Part shown: positions 32,019 through 38,715 of the stretch, one piece after another
Layout of the letters: each line of letters begins with the position of its first letter
Position numbering within the stretch: the first letter of the stretch is position 1
Source of the DNA: DATLOJ01 sp035536315
GTDB lineage: Bacteria > Actinomycetota > CADDZG01 > JAHWKV01
Length of the DNA: 40,769 bases
Direction: 5' to 3'
Assembly: GCA_035536315.1 (NCBI GenBank)
Contig: DATLOJ010000021.1
Coordinates: forward strand, 1-40,769
Program-made: the position numbers and the translations under genes
Notes under the pieces: model-generated
What the model was told of the DNA's origin: nothing
The model's database searches: none
What the model saw: only the letters and a program-made list of their open reading frames with translations

Positions 32019-33344
32019 TTGCGACAAGACTTGCTTCCAACAATGTCCGAGGCCCGGCGGCTACTGCTGCGCGGGCAGCTGCATCCTGTGGAGTTACTGG
32101 ATCGGTGTATCGAAAACCTCGAGCGCAGCGAACCAAAAATCAAGGCCTGGCTTCATCTTTCGCTCGACGCCGCTCGGGACCAGGCCGCCAGCTGCGACGT
32201 AAACGCCGGGCCCCTCAGCGGAATCCCAATGGGAATCAAAGACATCTTCGACGTTGCCGGAATGCCGACGACTGCTGCGTCGAAAGTGCTTTCGACAACG
32301 CCGGTGAAGACAGATGCACCCGCGGTCGCCAGTCTTCGCTCGGCCGGGGCGATCTTCCTGGGAAAGACGAACACTCACGAGTTCGCATATGGGTACGTGA
32401 CTCCACCGACCTGCAACCCATGGGATCCATCGCGCATTCCCGGAGGATCGAGCGGAGGCTCTGCGGCCGCTGTGGCTGCGGGGCACTGTCTGGGGTCGAC
32501 CGGAAGCGACACCGGCGGTTCGATTCGAGTGCCTGCGGCATTGTGCGGCCTGACCGGTCTGAAACCGAGGCCGGGGTTGGTTTCTTTGAATCTCGTAATT
32601 CCTCTGGTGCCGGGCATGGACACAGCTGGACCAATCGCGCTCGACGCTGACGACTGCGCGCTCTTGTGGTCGGCGATGAGCGGAAGTCAGATACCGGAGA
32701 GAAATCAAAGCTGGACCCTGGGAATTGCGGCCGAACCGTCCCTGCCCGAGTCGGAGCCGGGCGTGGCATCTGTTTATGCGGAGGCGATTCGAATCCTTAG
32801 TCGCGAAGCCTCCGCAACGAGCGAGGCCGCAGTTCCCAAATTCGAGGATTTCGATCGCCCGCGCGGGATGGTGGTCATGCCCGCAGTACTCAAGGTGCAC
32901 GTCGAACGGGGCTGGTGGCCCGCACACTCGCATCTGTACACAGAGGAAACGAGAACCGCGCTCTCGTTCGCGGAGCAGCTCTCACCCGAAGCAGTTGACC
33001 AGGGTGTCCAAGCGGCCGAGCAACTGGTCGCTCAGCTGATGGAGGTTGTGCGAGATTTCGATGTCATCGCGACGCCTGCTGCTGCTTGCACGGCCCCCAC
33101 GCACAAGGAAGCCGCAGTCATCGAAGACGGTGGGGGCCGTAGACCAATCACCCGAGAGCTCGCACGACTCGCCGCGCCAGTGAACATGGCGGGCCTTGCA
33201 GCAATCTCAGTACCTTGCGGGTTTACGCCGAACGGGCTGCCGGTTGGCTTGCAGTTGATCGGCAAGAACGAGGAACTGCTGCTGCAAGTAGCGCGCCGGT
33301 ATCAGGAAAAAACCGACTGGCACCGAATGAGACCCAAGACCTAG
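32019..33344 (+). CDS. Amidase-signature-family hydrolase
   Basis: 441 residues from the TTG at 32019; ATG 32043 is an alternative, but the longer form matches the usual spacing before the LHPVEL segment. The Ser-cisSer-Lys triad is intact: Lys in GIKDIFDVAGMPTT, the serine pair in IPGGSSGGSAAAVAAG and the nucleophile Ser in GSDTGGSIRVPA. It could be GatA-like, but no gatB or gatC is nearby and the C-terminus is short, so a free-standing amide hydrolase is more likely. Cytosolic, with no signal peptide. Its stop is 4 nt from that of a convergent secreted hydrolase. Confidence 0.9.
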   Translation: MRQDLLPTMSEARRLLLRGQLHPVELLDRCIENLERSEPKIKAWLHLSLDAARDQAASCDVNAGPLSGIPMGIKDIFDVAGMPTTAASKVLSTTPVKTDAPAVASLRSAGAIFLGKTNTHEFAYGYVTPPTCNPWDPSRIPGGSSGGSAAAVAAGHCLGSTGSDTGGSIRVPAALCGLTGLKPRPGLVSLNLVIPLVPGMDTAGPIALDADDCALLWSAMSGSQIPERNQSWTLGIAAEPSLPESEPGVASVYAEAIRILSREASATSEAAVPKFEDFDRPRGMVVMPAVLKVHVERGWWPAHSHLYTEETRTALSFAEQLSPEAVDQGVQAAEQLVAQLMEVVRDFDVIATPAAACTAPTHKEAAVIEDGGGRRPITRELARLAAPVNMAGLAAISVPCGFTPNGLPVGLQLIGKNEELLLQVARRYQEKTDWHRMRPKT

Positions 33345-33348
33345 GGAC

Positions 33349-34446
33349 CTATTGGGAGCAGGGAGCGTCTGTGCGGGTGTAGATGGGCATGTGCTTCTCG
33401 TGTGCGTCGACGATGTAATTTCGGAAGCATCCGAGAAGCTCGCCGGCTAGAAGCTCCCAAAGACGGTTGAAGCCGACCCGGTTGATTATGTGCGTCGTGC
33501 TTGCCTCCCAAGCGTGTCCCGGAAGTGGAGACACATAGTTGGGTTGCACGGGTTCAACGGCATAGCTGGTAAGCGTTTTGTCCTTCTCGGACTCCGGGCT
33601 CCGGCGCGTGATGGTGTAGAACTCAACCGGAATCTTCTGACGGACAAGCAGTGACGTGGTCTGGACCCCCTGATCGTACGGAACCAGTCCGTCGTCGAGG
33701 CCGTGAACCACGACCGCTCCCTTGAGCCCTGATGCCCCGATCTCTTTTTCGTGAGCCACGACCGTCCTGCGGCGATATTCCTCTGGGCGCCTTTCGATGG
33801 GGCCGCCGGTCTCTGCCTCCATGTCTTCCACGGCCTGCTTGGCATAGGCGTTCACTCCGGCGAGTGCCCTTGCACCGAGATATTCCTCTGTCAGGTTCGA
33901 AAGTCCCTCGAGCTGAAACCAGTAATCGAACAAAGGATTTCCGTCGGCCCGCCTCGGCATCGTGGCAACTACCATCCCTGCGATGTTTCCTCCAAGACTC
34001 GTTCCGAAGATCACGGTCCTGGACGCGGCCGAGGGGCACATTGCAAGCATCATCTGGCCGGCAGCAATCGAATCTTCAGCCCCCGTGATGACGGGGAACC
34101 CTCTGGATTCGGGTATCCCATCGCCGTTTGAATCTCCGAGATGCCTGAGACCCCGGTAATCCATCGTGATGGCGATGGCGCCCCGCTCAGCGGCGTTCGA
34201 CATATGTTTTGCCCATGCGAGTGATGAGTACCCGTAACCGTGGGCATAGACCAGGAGCGCCGTAGGAGTCTTCGCAGGAAGCGCGTAGTGGCCCGTCGCT
34301 TCCTGACCGTTGACAGTCAGCGTGATCGGGTGGACGCCGGGGTCTTTGTCCGTGCAAGCGAAGTCGTCCGCGTTCGAGGGGGCCGCGACGAAGAGGGCCG
34401 CAAGAAGCAGCACCACGAATAGGCAACGCGCAAAACGACGGATCAA
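33349..34446 (-). CDS. Secreted alpha/beta hydrolase
   Basis: 365 residues from the TTG at 34446, which has AAGGGG at 8 nt. A signal peptide (FVVLLLAALFVAAPSNA) shows export. The hydrolase core has HGYGYSS (oxyanion), the nucleophile elbow GTSLGG, Asp in HGLDDGLVP and a late His in LPGHAWE. The set fits the prolyl-oligopeptidase/dienelactone-hydrolase-like group of exported esterases or peptidases. A lid-like insert (about 175-235) is rich in charged residues. The substrate is not predictable. The upstream 324 nt hold repeats but no gene. Confidence 0.85.
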   Translation of the reverse strand: MIRRFARCLFVVLLLAALFVAAPSNADDFACTDKDPGVHPITLTVNGQEATGHYALPAKTPTALLVYAHGYGYSSLAWAKHMSNAAERGAIAITMDYRGLRHLGDSNGDGIPESRGFPVITGAEDSIAAGQMMLAMCPSAASRTVIFGTSLGGNIAGMVVATMPRRADGNPLFDYWFQLEGLSNLTEEYLGARALAGVNAYAKQAVEDMEAETGGPIERRPEEYRRRTVVAHEKEIGASGLKGAVVVHGLDDGLVPYDQGVQTTSLLVRQKIPVEFYTITRRSPESEKDKTLTSYAVEPVQPNYVSPLPGHAWEASTTHIINRVGFNRLWELLAGELLGCFRNYIVDAHEKHMPIYTRTDAPCSQ

Positions 34447-34584
34447 TCCATTCCCCTTCTTTTAGGAAGATGAGTCGGGTTGCCGCCCAGTCACCTGATT
34501 ACTTAAACGTTGGGCAGCCGGCAAACCCACGGCCCCCATTCTTCCCACAGGCCGGTCGGATAAGCATTGACGCCTAAGTCTGAG

Positions 34585-34650
34585 CGCTTTGGGTGAAAAC
34601 TGCGTGTGAGGACCACTTTTTCACCAAAACGCTTCACTTTGGGAAAAACG
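34585..34650. repeat. Cluster of three related CTTTGG-AAAA elements
   Basis: CGCTTTGGGTGAAAAC (34585-34600) is followed by CACTTTTTCACCAAAACG (34614-34631), whose reverse complement CGTTTTGGTGAAAAAGTG is a near copy, and by CGCTTCACTTTGGGAAAAACG (34630-34650), a third related form. They lie in the 324-nt gap 34447-34770 and could be operators or a decayed element. The rest of 34447-34584 shows nothing beyond an AT-rich spot (TTACTTAAACG). Confidence 0.4.
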
Positions 34651-34683
34651 TCCCGACATTGGATGCACGCTCGCCGAGAGTCG

Positions 34684-34760
34684 CTAGTGCTCCATCAGGT
34701 GACGTCGGCGATGTTAGGGCGCCGCCTTAACGCGGCGAACGTTGCCTGAGGGTGCACTAG
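34684..34760. repeat. Intergenic element bounded by CTAGTGC / GCACTAG
   Basis: CTAGTGC (34684-34690) and GCACTAG (34754-34760) are exact inverted ends 63 bases apart. Inside are GTGCTCCATCAGGTGACG (34687-34704), shared with the hairpin at 31479-31502, and the stem CGCCGC-CTTAAC-GCGGCG. It lies just upstream of the methyltransferase and overlaps its putative -10. Confidence 0.45.
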
Positions 34761-34763
34761 ATT
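34758..34763 (+). promoter_or_regulatory. -10 box for probable leaderless methyltransferase mRNA
   Basis: TAGATT ends 7 nt before ATG 34771. There is no convincing -35, and the intervening GGGGTGT is too close to the ATG to be a well-placed Shine-Dalgarno. Confidence 0.35.
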
Positions 34764-34770
34764 GGGGTGT

Positions 34771-35409
34771 ATGGACCAGAAAGATGCGAGCAGGTGGCTT
34801 CTCGAGTACGGCCCGGTCTTCATGGGGGCCGGCGTTTGGGCACTGGCTCGATACCCGGAAGAACTCAAGTGGGCTTCGAATCTGTATGCGCAAGCGTTTG
34901 CACCACTCGCCGGCGTGTACGACGAATGGACCCGTCTCCCCGGCTACGACGAAGCCCTCATGGGATCTCTCGATGAGATTCGAACTCCGCCGTCCCGGAT
35001 CATTGACGTTGCCTGCGGCACGGGGTTCGCCGCGATGCTGATCAAGCGACAGTTTCCGGAGGCGCAGGTGACCGGCATAGACATCTCCCAGGAGATGGTC
35101 GATGTCGCGAGTCACAATGCGACAAGGGAGGGGCTGGACATCGACTTCGCGGTCGGAGACTCCTCGGCCCTCGACTTCGAGGCGGGGACGTTCGATCTTG
35201 CAGTCGTCAACAACTCACTTATTTATCCGCAGGAGCTGTTGCGTCTGGTTTCAAAACGCGGAAGAGTCGTCGTCGCTTGGTCATTCGGAGGGCCCTGGGT
35301 TGCGATGGCATGGAAGACGCTCGCCCCCAAGTTCGAAGCAGCAGGAGCCGACCACGTTTGGGGAGAAAGACGGGGGCCGGGCTTTTATGCGGTCGCGCGC
35401 AAAGCGTAA
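34771..35409 (+). CDS. Class I SAM-dependent methyltransferase
   Basis: 212 residues from the ATG at 34771; a TTG 9 nt upstream is the alternative. Motif I is IIDVACGTGFAAMLI with the GxGxG-like CGTGF, motif II acidic Asp is in VTGIDISQEM, and the post-motif region has DFAVGDSSALDFEAGTFDLAVV. This is the Methyltransf_11/25 type. The N-terminal ~60 residues (LARYPEELKWASNLYAQAF) resemble those of ubiquinone/menaquinone or arsenite methyltransferase-like proteins, but no substrate motif (such as Cys for arsenic) is present. No SAM riboswitch is evident. Confidence 0.88.
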   Translation: MDQKDASRWLLEYGPVFMGAGVWALARYPEELKWASNLYAQAFAPLAGVYDEWTRLPGYDEALMGSLDEIRTPPSRIIDVACGTGFAAMLIKRQFPEAQVTGIDISQEMVDVASHNATREGLDIDFAVGDSSALDFEAGTFDLAVVNNSLIYPQELLRLVSKRGRVVVAWSFGGPWVAMAWKTLAPKFEAAGADHVWGERRGPGFYAVARKA

Positions 35410-35428
35410 TCAGACCAAGCGAGCGGGC

Positions 35429-35434
35429 TAAGAT
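35429..35434 (+). promoter_or_regulatory. -10 box for probable leaderless mRNA
   Basis: TAAGAT ends 6 nt before the GTG start at 35441, with GCGGAA between and no Shine-Dalgarno. The geometry fits a transcript starting at the GTG. Confidence 0.4.
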
Positions 35435-35440
35435 GCGGAA

Positions 35441-35791
35441 GTGTCCGCCAGAGAGCCTGAGCTAGAAACCGGGCCGGAGGAAAAACCGCGCGAGGCGGTG
35501 CCGGCCGAGACTCCGCTCCAGTTCGTCCGGAGCAGACCCGGCGTCGAGGGGTCGATCATGCACATCGGCCTTCACACCGCGCAGCTGATCCTGGTTGCTG
35601 AGACCGGTGAGTGGATCCGTTATGTGTTCCCTACTGTCGAGGACGCGAAGGACGCATGCGAGCGGTTGAAGATCGAGGGCCACGACGGCTTCCCCGACCA
35701 CCTTCGCCAGCGAATGGGCAAGTACAAGCGCTCCCCTGAGGACTGGAAGGAGGCTCCCTACCCCGAAAGGCAGCGCGGCACCTCGGTCTGA
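35441..35791 (+). CDS. Conserved-looking small protein of unknown function
   Basis: 116 residues from a GTG. An acidic, disordered N-terminus (~25 residues) is followed by a compact alpha/beta region with SRPGVEGSIMHIGLHTAQLI and GEWIRYVFPTVEDAKDACE, then a basic Pro-rich end (KYKRSPEDWKEAPYPERQR). There is no membrane segment or known catalytic motif. It is followed 14 nt later by a classical terminator. I do not recognise the family; the well-formed codon pattern, terminator and promoter support a real gene. Confidence 0.75.
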   Translation: MSAREPELETGPEEKPREAVPAETPLQFVRSRPGVEGSIMHIGLHTAQLILVAETGEWIRYVFPTVEDAKDACERLKIEGHDGFPDHLRQRMGKYKRSPEDWKEAPYPERQRGTSV

Positions 35792-35805
35792 TCACCCGGA
35801 AAGAG

Positions 35806-35830
35806 AAACGCCCCGGGGTTCGGGGCGTTT
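35806..35830 (+). terminator. Rho-independent terminator
   Basis: AAACGCCCCG-GGGTT-CGGGGCGTTT has a 10-bp GC-rich stem and ends in TTT, the best-formed intrinsic terminator in the window. The AAA on the other side would also serve the convergent small gene whose stop is at 35850. Confidence 0.85.
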
Positions 35831-35849
35831 GGCGGGGAGTTCGGAGGCT

Positions 35850-36023
35850 CTAATTCGGTACTGAAACTGCTCCTGCATGCTGGTCTTCGTGTACCAGCCG
35901 GGCTTCAAGATCTCTGATCCTTGCTTCCAAGATCTCCAGTCTGGCTACGAGGTCCTGGATGATGATCTTGTCCGAGCGGTGGGCCAGGTCCGCCCACGGT
36001 TCACGGATGTGAAGCTGCTTCAT
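35850..36023 (-). CDS. 57-residue coiled-coil protein
   Basis: The ATG at 36023 has a good Shine-Dalgarno (AAAGGGGAACTCGC before the ATG). The product begins MKQLHIREPWADLAHRSD and continues through a strongly amphipathic, heptad-like segment (IIIQDLVARLEILEARIRDL and on to EARLVHED) to a short tail ending VSVPN. Charged and hydrophobic residues alternate as in a parallel coiled coil. No signal peptide, TM or DNA-binding motif is visible. It ends 20 nt from the 35806-35830 stem-loop, which can terminate it too. The opposite strand reads through here for 93 codons but has a Cys/Pro/Arg-rich, non-protein-like composition. Confidence 0.7.
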   Translation of the reverse strand: MKQLHIREPWADLAHRSDKIIIQDLVARLEILEARIRDLEARLVHEDQHAGAVSVPN

Positions 36024-36118
36024 GCGAGTTCCCCTTTCCCCGCCCCCCGGGCCTTTTGCGCAAGCGGAAGAGCTGCAGGGCCGAGGGATACGAATGACAG
36101 TAGCACCGCCAGGGGGCC

Positions 36119-36156
36119 GGGTCTAGACCCAATTTTGGGGGGTATAGGCTTACCCT
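36119..36156 (+). promoter_or_regulatory. Palindromic operator and -10 before a sortase-type gene
   Basis: GGGTCTAGACCC (36119-36130) is a perfect 12-bp palindrome; GGGTA-TAGGCT-TACCC (36141-36155) is a second inverted repeat; the half-site CTAGACC recurs just before the ATG. TACCCT (36151-36156) ends 6 nt before ATG 36163, as for a leaderless transcript. This lies in the 139-nt divergent gap 36024-36162. Confidence 0.4.
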
Positions 36157-36162
36157 AGACCG

Positions 36163-36456
36163 ATGAGAGCTTCGACCGGAAAAAGGCTGCCGATGCGCCT
36201 CGTTTTTTTCGCACTCATTGTCGCCGCAGCCCTTGTTGTTCCCGCTCTGCCGGCTCTAGCCGACCACGAGAGCACCCACCTGCGGTGCCCGAACGACCCG
36301 ACCCGCTTCACCCCCGACTGCGCTGCGCAGGTCACCGGAACTACCCTGCCGAAAACAGCGGGGGCCGACGGTGAGTTCGCGATCGTCGGCCTTGCGCTGA
36401 TTGGAATCGGTATCGGCCTACAGAGACGCTGGGTTCTTTCGCGAAGGGCCGCTTAG
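36163..36456 (+). CDS. Small exported protein with LPKTA sortase-type sorting signal
   Basis: 97 residues. The signal peptide (MRLVFFALIVAAALVVPALPALA) ends near residue 33. A short mature part of about 30 residues has two Cys (LRCPNDPTRFTPDCAAQ), able to form one disulfide loop. It ends with LPKTAG, a hydrophobic stretch (FAIVGLALIGIGIGL) and basic RRWVLSRR, the three-part sorting signal of sortase substrates, with Ala in place of the usual Gly after the Thr. No sortase gene is in the window. ATG 36193 is an alternative start. It may be a small wall-anchored peptide or pilus tip element. Confidence 0.75.
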   Translation: MRASTGKRLPMRLVFFALIVAAALVVPALPALADHESTHLRCPNDPTRFTPDCAAQVTGTTLPKTAGADGEFAIVGLALIGIGIGLQRRWVLSRRAA

Positions 36457-36466
36457 GCCAGCAGCA

Positions 36467-36931
36467 CTACTTAGGCGGCGCGGCAGAGCTCGAGTCGGAC
36501 GTGATCTGTTTGACCTTCCGGTACTTGCCGTAACCCTCTTTAGCAGCGCCGACTACAGGAAATCGCCAGAAGAAAAGGAACTTGCCGGTTCGCGCCAGCT
36601 GCTTGCGAACCCAGGCCCGCGTTGCAGGAAACAGCAGGATCAGTGCAAGGCCGTCGGTGAGAAAGCCGGGAGTCAGAAGCAGGGCCGCCGCCAGCATGAT
36701 CAGGAACCCATCTGCAATTTCGCGTGAGGGAACCTCGCCACGCTTCATCGCTGCCCTGAACTGCCGCCAAACTCCGGCCCCCTGCCGCGCGGCAAGGATG
36801 GCACCGAGGATTCCGACCAGCAGAAGAAGGCCGATAGTCGAGAACACTCCGATCACGTCGGCGACCTCGATTAGAACGATCAGCTCCGCGATCGGAATGA
36901 TTATGAACAGCACAGCAAGAATTAGTCCCAC
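36467..36931 (-). CDS. fxsA: FxsA-family membrane protein
   Basis: 154 residues from a GTG at 36931. Three to four TM helices are present: LILAVLFIIIPIAELIVLI, then IGLLLLVGILGAILAARQG, then LIMLAAALLLTPGFLTDGLA. The LTPGFLTD motif and the QxGxxxxR..... region are family hallmarks. FxsA was first described as the factor suppressing F exclusion of phage T7 in Escherichia coli; its general function is unknown. The start is 21 nt from the divergent rhodanese-like gene and lacks a Shine-Dalgarno. Confidence 0.9.
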   Translation of the reverse strand: MGLILAVLFIIIPIAELIVLIEVADVIGVFSTIGLLLLVGILGAILAARQGAGVWRQFRAAMKRGEVPSREIADGFLIMLAAALLLTPGFLTDGLALILLFPATRAWVRKQLARTGKFLFFWRFPVVGAAKEGYGKYRKVKQITSDSSSAAPPK

Positions 36932-36952
36932 GCTGCTAGCGTACCCATCTCA

Positions 36953-37567
36953 ATGAATCTCATCGCACTGAGCGCAGACAAAACGAGATCGATCGTCGCT
37001 GAGGGAGGAATCCTCATCGACCTTCGCCCGATTGAGCTGTACATCCAGCGGCACATTCGCGGCTCGATTCCCTTGTTGTTCGAGGACGGGCCTGGCTTCG
37101 GGGGCCGCGCGAGGGACCTGCTGCCGTTGGACGCGAGGCTTGTACTGCTGAACGACGACGAATCCCCTTTGGCCTACTCGGCAGACATGCTGAGGGGGAA
37201 GGGTTTTGACGTCGCCGGTTTTCTTCAGGACTTCAAGATGTGGCGGGGTGCAGATATGGCACCGACGTCTGCGTTCGATGCTGGCGAGGTTCCCGCAAAC
37301 TTGAAGCTGCTGCATGTGCGCGACCCCGGCACTATTGGGTTCGAGGACGCGCTGTCTATCCCCGCCGAGCGGCTGTGGACCCGGGCCGCGGAGCTCGATA
37401 AATCCGAAACAGTCGGCGTGCTTTCCGGATGGGGGGTGAGGGCAGCGGCCGCCGTCGGAATTCTCGAGAGAATCGGGTTCTCGGCTCCGGCCCTCGTCCG
37501 GACAAGGCTTGCCGGGTCGAAGCCACCTACCGCAGGTCCAGAGTCAGAGATCTTTCGGGTGAAGTGA
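36953..37567 (+). CDS. Rhodanese-like protein without cysteine
   Basis: 204 residues with two rhodanese-like halves. Half one has GGILIDLRPIELYIQRHIRG and GFDVAGFLQDFKMWRG, the segments that flank the active site in rhodaneses; the loop reads LLNDDESPLAYSA where the catalytic Cys should be. Half two has LHVRDPGTIGFEDALSIP and VGVLSGWGVRAAAAVGILERIGF, also without Cys. The whole protein contains none, so sulfur transfer by persulfide is excluded. It may bind ligands or partners. It converges with the YgjP-type gene, 3 nt apart. Confidence 0.78.
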   Translation: MNLIALSADKTRSIVAEGGILIDLRPIELYIQRHIRGSIPLLFEDGPGFGGRARDLLPLDARLVLLNDDESPLAYSADMLRGKGFDVAGFLQDFKMWRGADMAPTSAFDAGEVPANLKLLHVRDPGTIGFEDALSIPAERLWTRAAELDKSETVGVLSGWGVRAAAAVGILERIGFSAPALVRTRLAGSKPPTAGPESEIFRVK

Positions 37568-37570
37568 GGC

Positions 37571-38062
37571 TCAGCTCTCGAGCCCTTTGGCGATGAGGAA
37601 ACCCCGCGCTCTTTCGGTAAGCGGATATTTGTCGACGAGCTTCCAGAATCGCTTCGAATGGTCCGGCACCTCCAGATGAGCAAGCTCGTGCACGATTACG
37701 TAGTCGCGAACCCATCCCGGCATTCCTGCAAGGCAGTCGGCGATGCGAATGGTCCCCTCACCGGTGGTGCAGGACCCGTACCGAGAGTTCTGATTCGTCA
37801 CGTACTCGATCGACTTCCAAATCAGCCTTCCGTCGAAATACCTTCGGTTGAGATCTCTGGCACGCGCTTCGAGATCGCCGGAAGAGTTCAACATCGTCCG
37901 GCGTTCCTGAGCCTCGAGACGCAACCGCATCTTGTTGATCCACTGGCTCTCTTCAGCTTTGCTCATGCGCTCCGGCAGGTACACGACGAGCGTTCCGTTA
38001 TCGAGACGCGCCGCGACCGTGCGCTTGCGTCTTGGCGACCGCCTCACTTCGATCGCCTTCAC
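37571..38062 (-). CDS. YgjP/DUF45-type metal-dependent hydrolase
   Basis: About 163 residues from GTG 38062. The family core is complete: NQNSRYGSCTT, GTIRI, WVRDYVIVHELAHLEVPDHSKRFW, with HELAH and the downstream His as zinc ligands. YgjP-like proteins are SprT/M48-related; one has been described as a nucleotide pyrophosphatase, so function is open. The frame is open to TTG 38203, but that start would run into the divergent deformylase-like gene. A GGGAGG lies upstream of residues 30-32 of the long form (ATA/ATT codons), so a non-standard intermediate start is possible. Confidence 0.82.
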   Translation of the reverse strand: MKAIEVRRSPRRKRTVAARLDNGTLVVYLPERMSKAEESQWINKMRLRLEAQERRTMLNSSGDLEARARDLNRRYFDGRLIWKSIEYVTNQNSRYGSCTTGEGTIRIADCLAGMPGWVRDYVIVHELAHLEVPDHSKRFWKLVDKYPLTERARGFLIAKGLES

Positions 38063-38164
38063 GGCCGAGCCCGGCTCGGCTGCAGTATCAAGAGCAAGCT
38101 GTCCTGGAATCTCTATCGATCCTCCCTCGACCGGTCTAAGACCGCGACGAATAACATGGATGTA

Positions 38165-38170
38165 ATTATA
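38165..38170 (-). promoter_or_regulatory. TATAAT -10 box
   Basis: On the minus strand a perfect TATAAT occurs in the gap between the YgjP-type and deformylase-like genes, followed by about 95 nt to GTG 38062. No matching -35 at 16-18 bp is seen. The overlapping TAATTATA on the plus strand could serve the deformylase-like gene, 27 nt before its ATG. Confidence 0.35.
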
Positions 38171-38196
38171 GGAAGGGGATGTGACAAGTTCGCGGC

Positions 38197-38646
38197 ATGA
38201 CAATCAAGGAACTGGTTCCCCGCGATGAGTTGTCGATAGCCGACGCAGACGCGCTCCCCGGAGATCCTGCGCTTGCGGAAGTCGCGCAGGACCTGTTCGA
38301 CACTCTCAACGCAATCCCCCATTGCCTTGGACTGACCGCGCCGCAGATCGGCAGTCCCCTGAGGCTGCTTGCTTTCGATCTCTATCCGCGGCACGAAAAC
38401 CGCCCGCTCGGCCCGCTGGTCATCTTGAACCCGCAGATCGTTGCGTCCGACGGAGAATCCGTTCGGAACGAGATTTGCTTTTCACTTGGGGGCACTCGCA
38501 AACACGTCACCAGGCCGGAACGCGTATTTCTCAAGGGCCTCAGCATTACCGGAGCCGAAGTACGCACGGAAGCGGCGGGCCTTGAGGCACGGGTGCTCCA
38601 GCATCTGATCGACCACCTTCGGGGAGTTACGTTCGACCGGCTCTAG
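38197..38646 (+). CDS. Peptide-deformylase-like protein lacking the catalytic glutamate
   Basis: 149 residues. All three deformylase motifs are recognisable: GLTAPQIG (45-52, usually GLAAPQ), EICFS (92-96, usually EGCLS; Cys 94 is the metal ligand) and QHLIDHLRG (135-143, usually QHExDHLxG). The metal ligands Cys 94, His 136 and His 140 remain, but the catalytic Glu of HExxH is Leu (codon CTG). Deformylases with this change are inactive. It probably binds N-formyl peptides or metal without hydrolysis, or has another role; the cell must have a functional deformylase elsewhere. Confidence 0.85.
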   Translation: MTIKELVPRDELSIADADALPGDPALAEVAQDLFDTLNAIPHCLGLTAPQIGSPLRLLAFDLYPRHENRPLGPLVILNPQIVASDGESVRNEICFSLGGTRKHVTRPERVFLKGLSITGAEVRTEAAGLEARVLQHLIDHLRGVTFDRL

Positions 38647-38702
38647 GGGCGTTCTCCACGGAATCTCCACACATGGCTACCGGTTTCTCGATGTTTTCTC
38701 AC

Positions 38703-38708
38703 TAAGGT
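38703..38708 (+). promoter_or_regulatory. -10 box for possible leaderless mRNA
   Basis: TAAGGT ends 7 nt before GTG 38716. AAGG inside it could alternatively act as a weak Shine-Dalgarno, so leaderless expression is uncertain here. Confidence 0.3.
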
Positions 38709-38715
38709 TGGTCTT

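Noticed and set aside
32019..33344. GatA subunit of the tRNA amidotransferase
   Set aside because: The amidase triad is shared with GatA, but gatB and gatC are absent nearby and the protein is shorter, so only the family is called.
35877..36158. A 93-codon plus-strand open frame
   Set aside because: It is antisense to the coiled-coil small gene, which has the ribosome-binding site and protein-like composition.
38063..38203. TTG 38203 as the start of the YgjP-type gene
   Set aside because: It would overlap the divergent deformylase-like start and sits upstream of a TATAAT box; a later start is more likely, though the exact one is uncertain.
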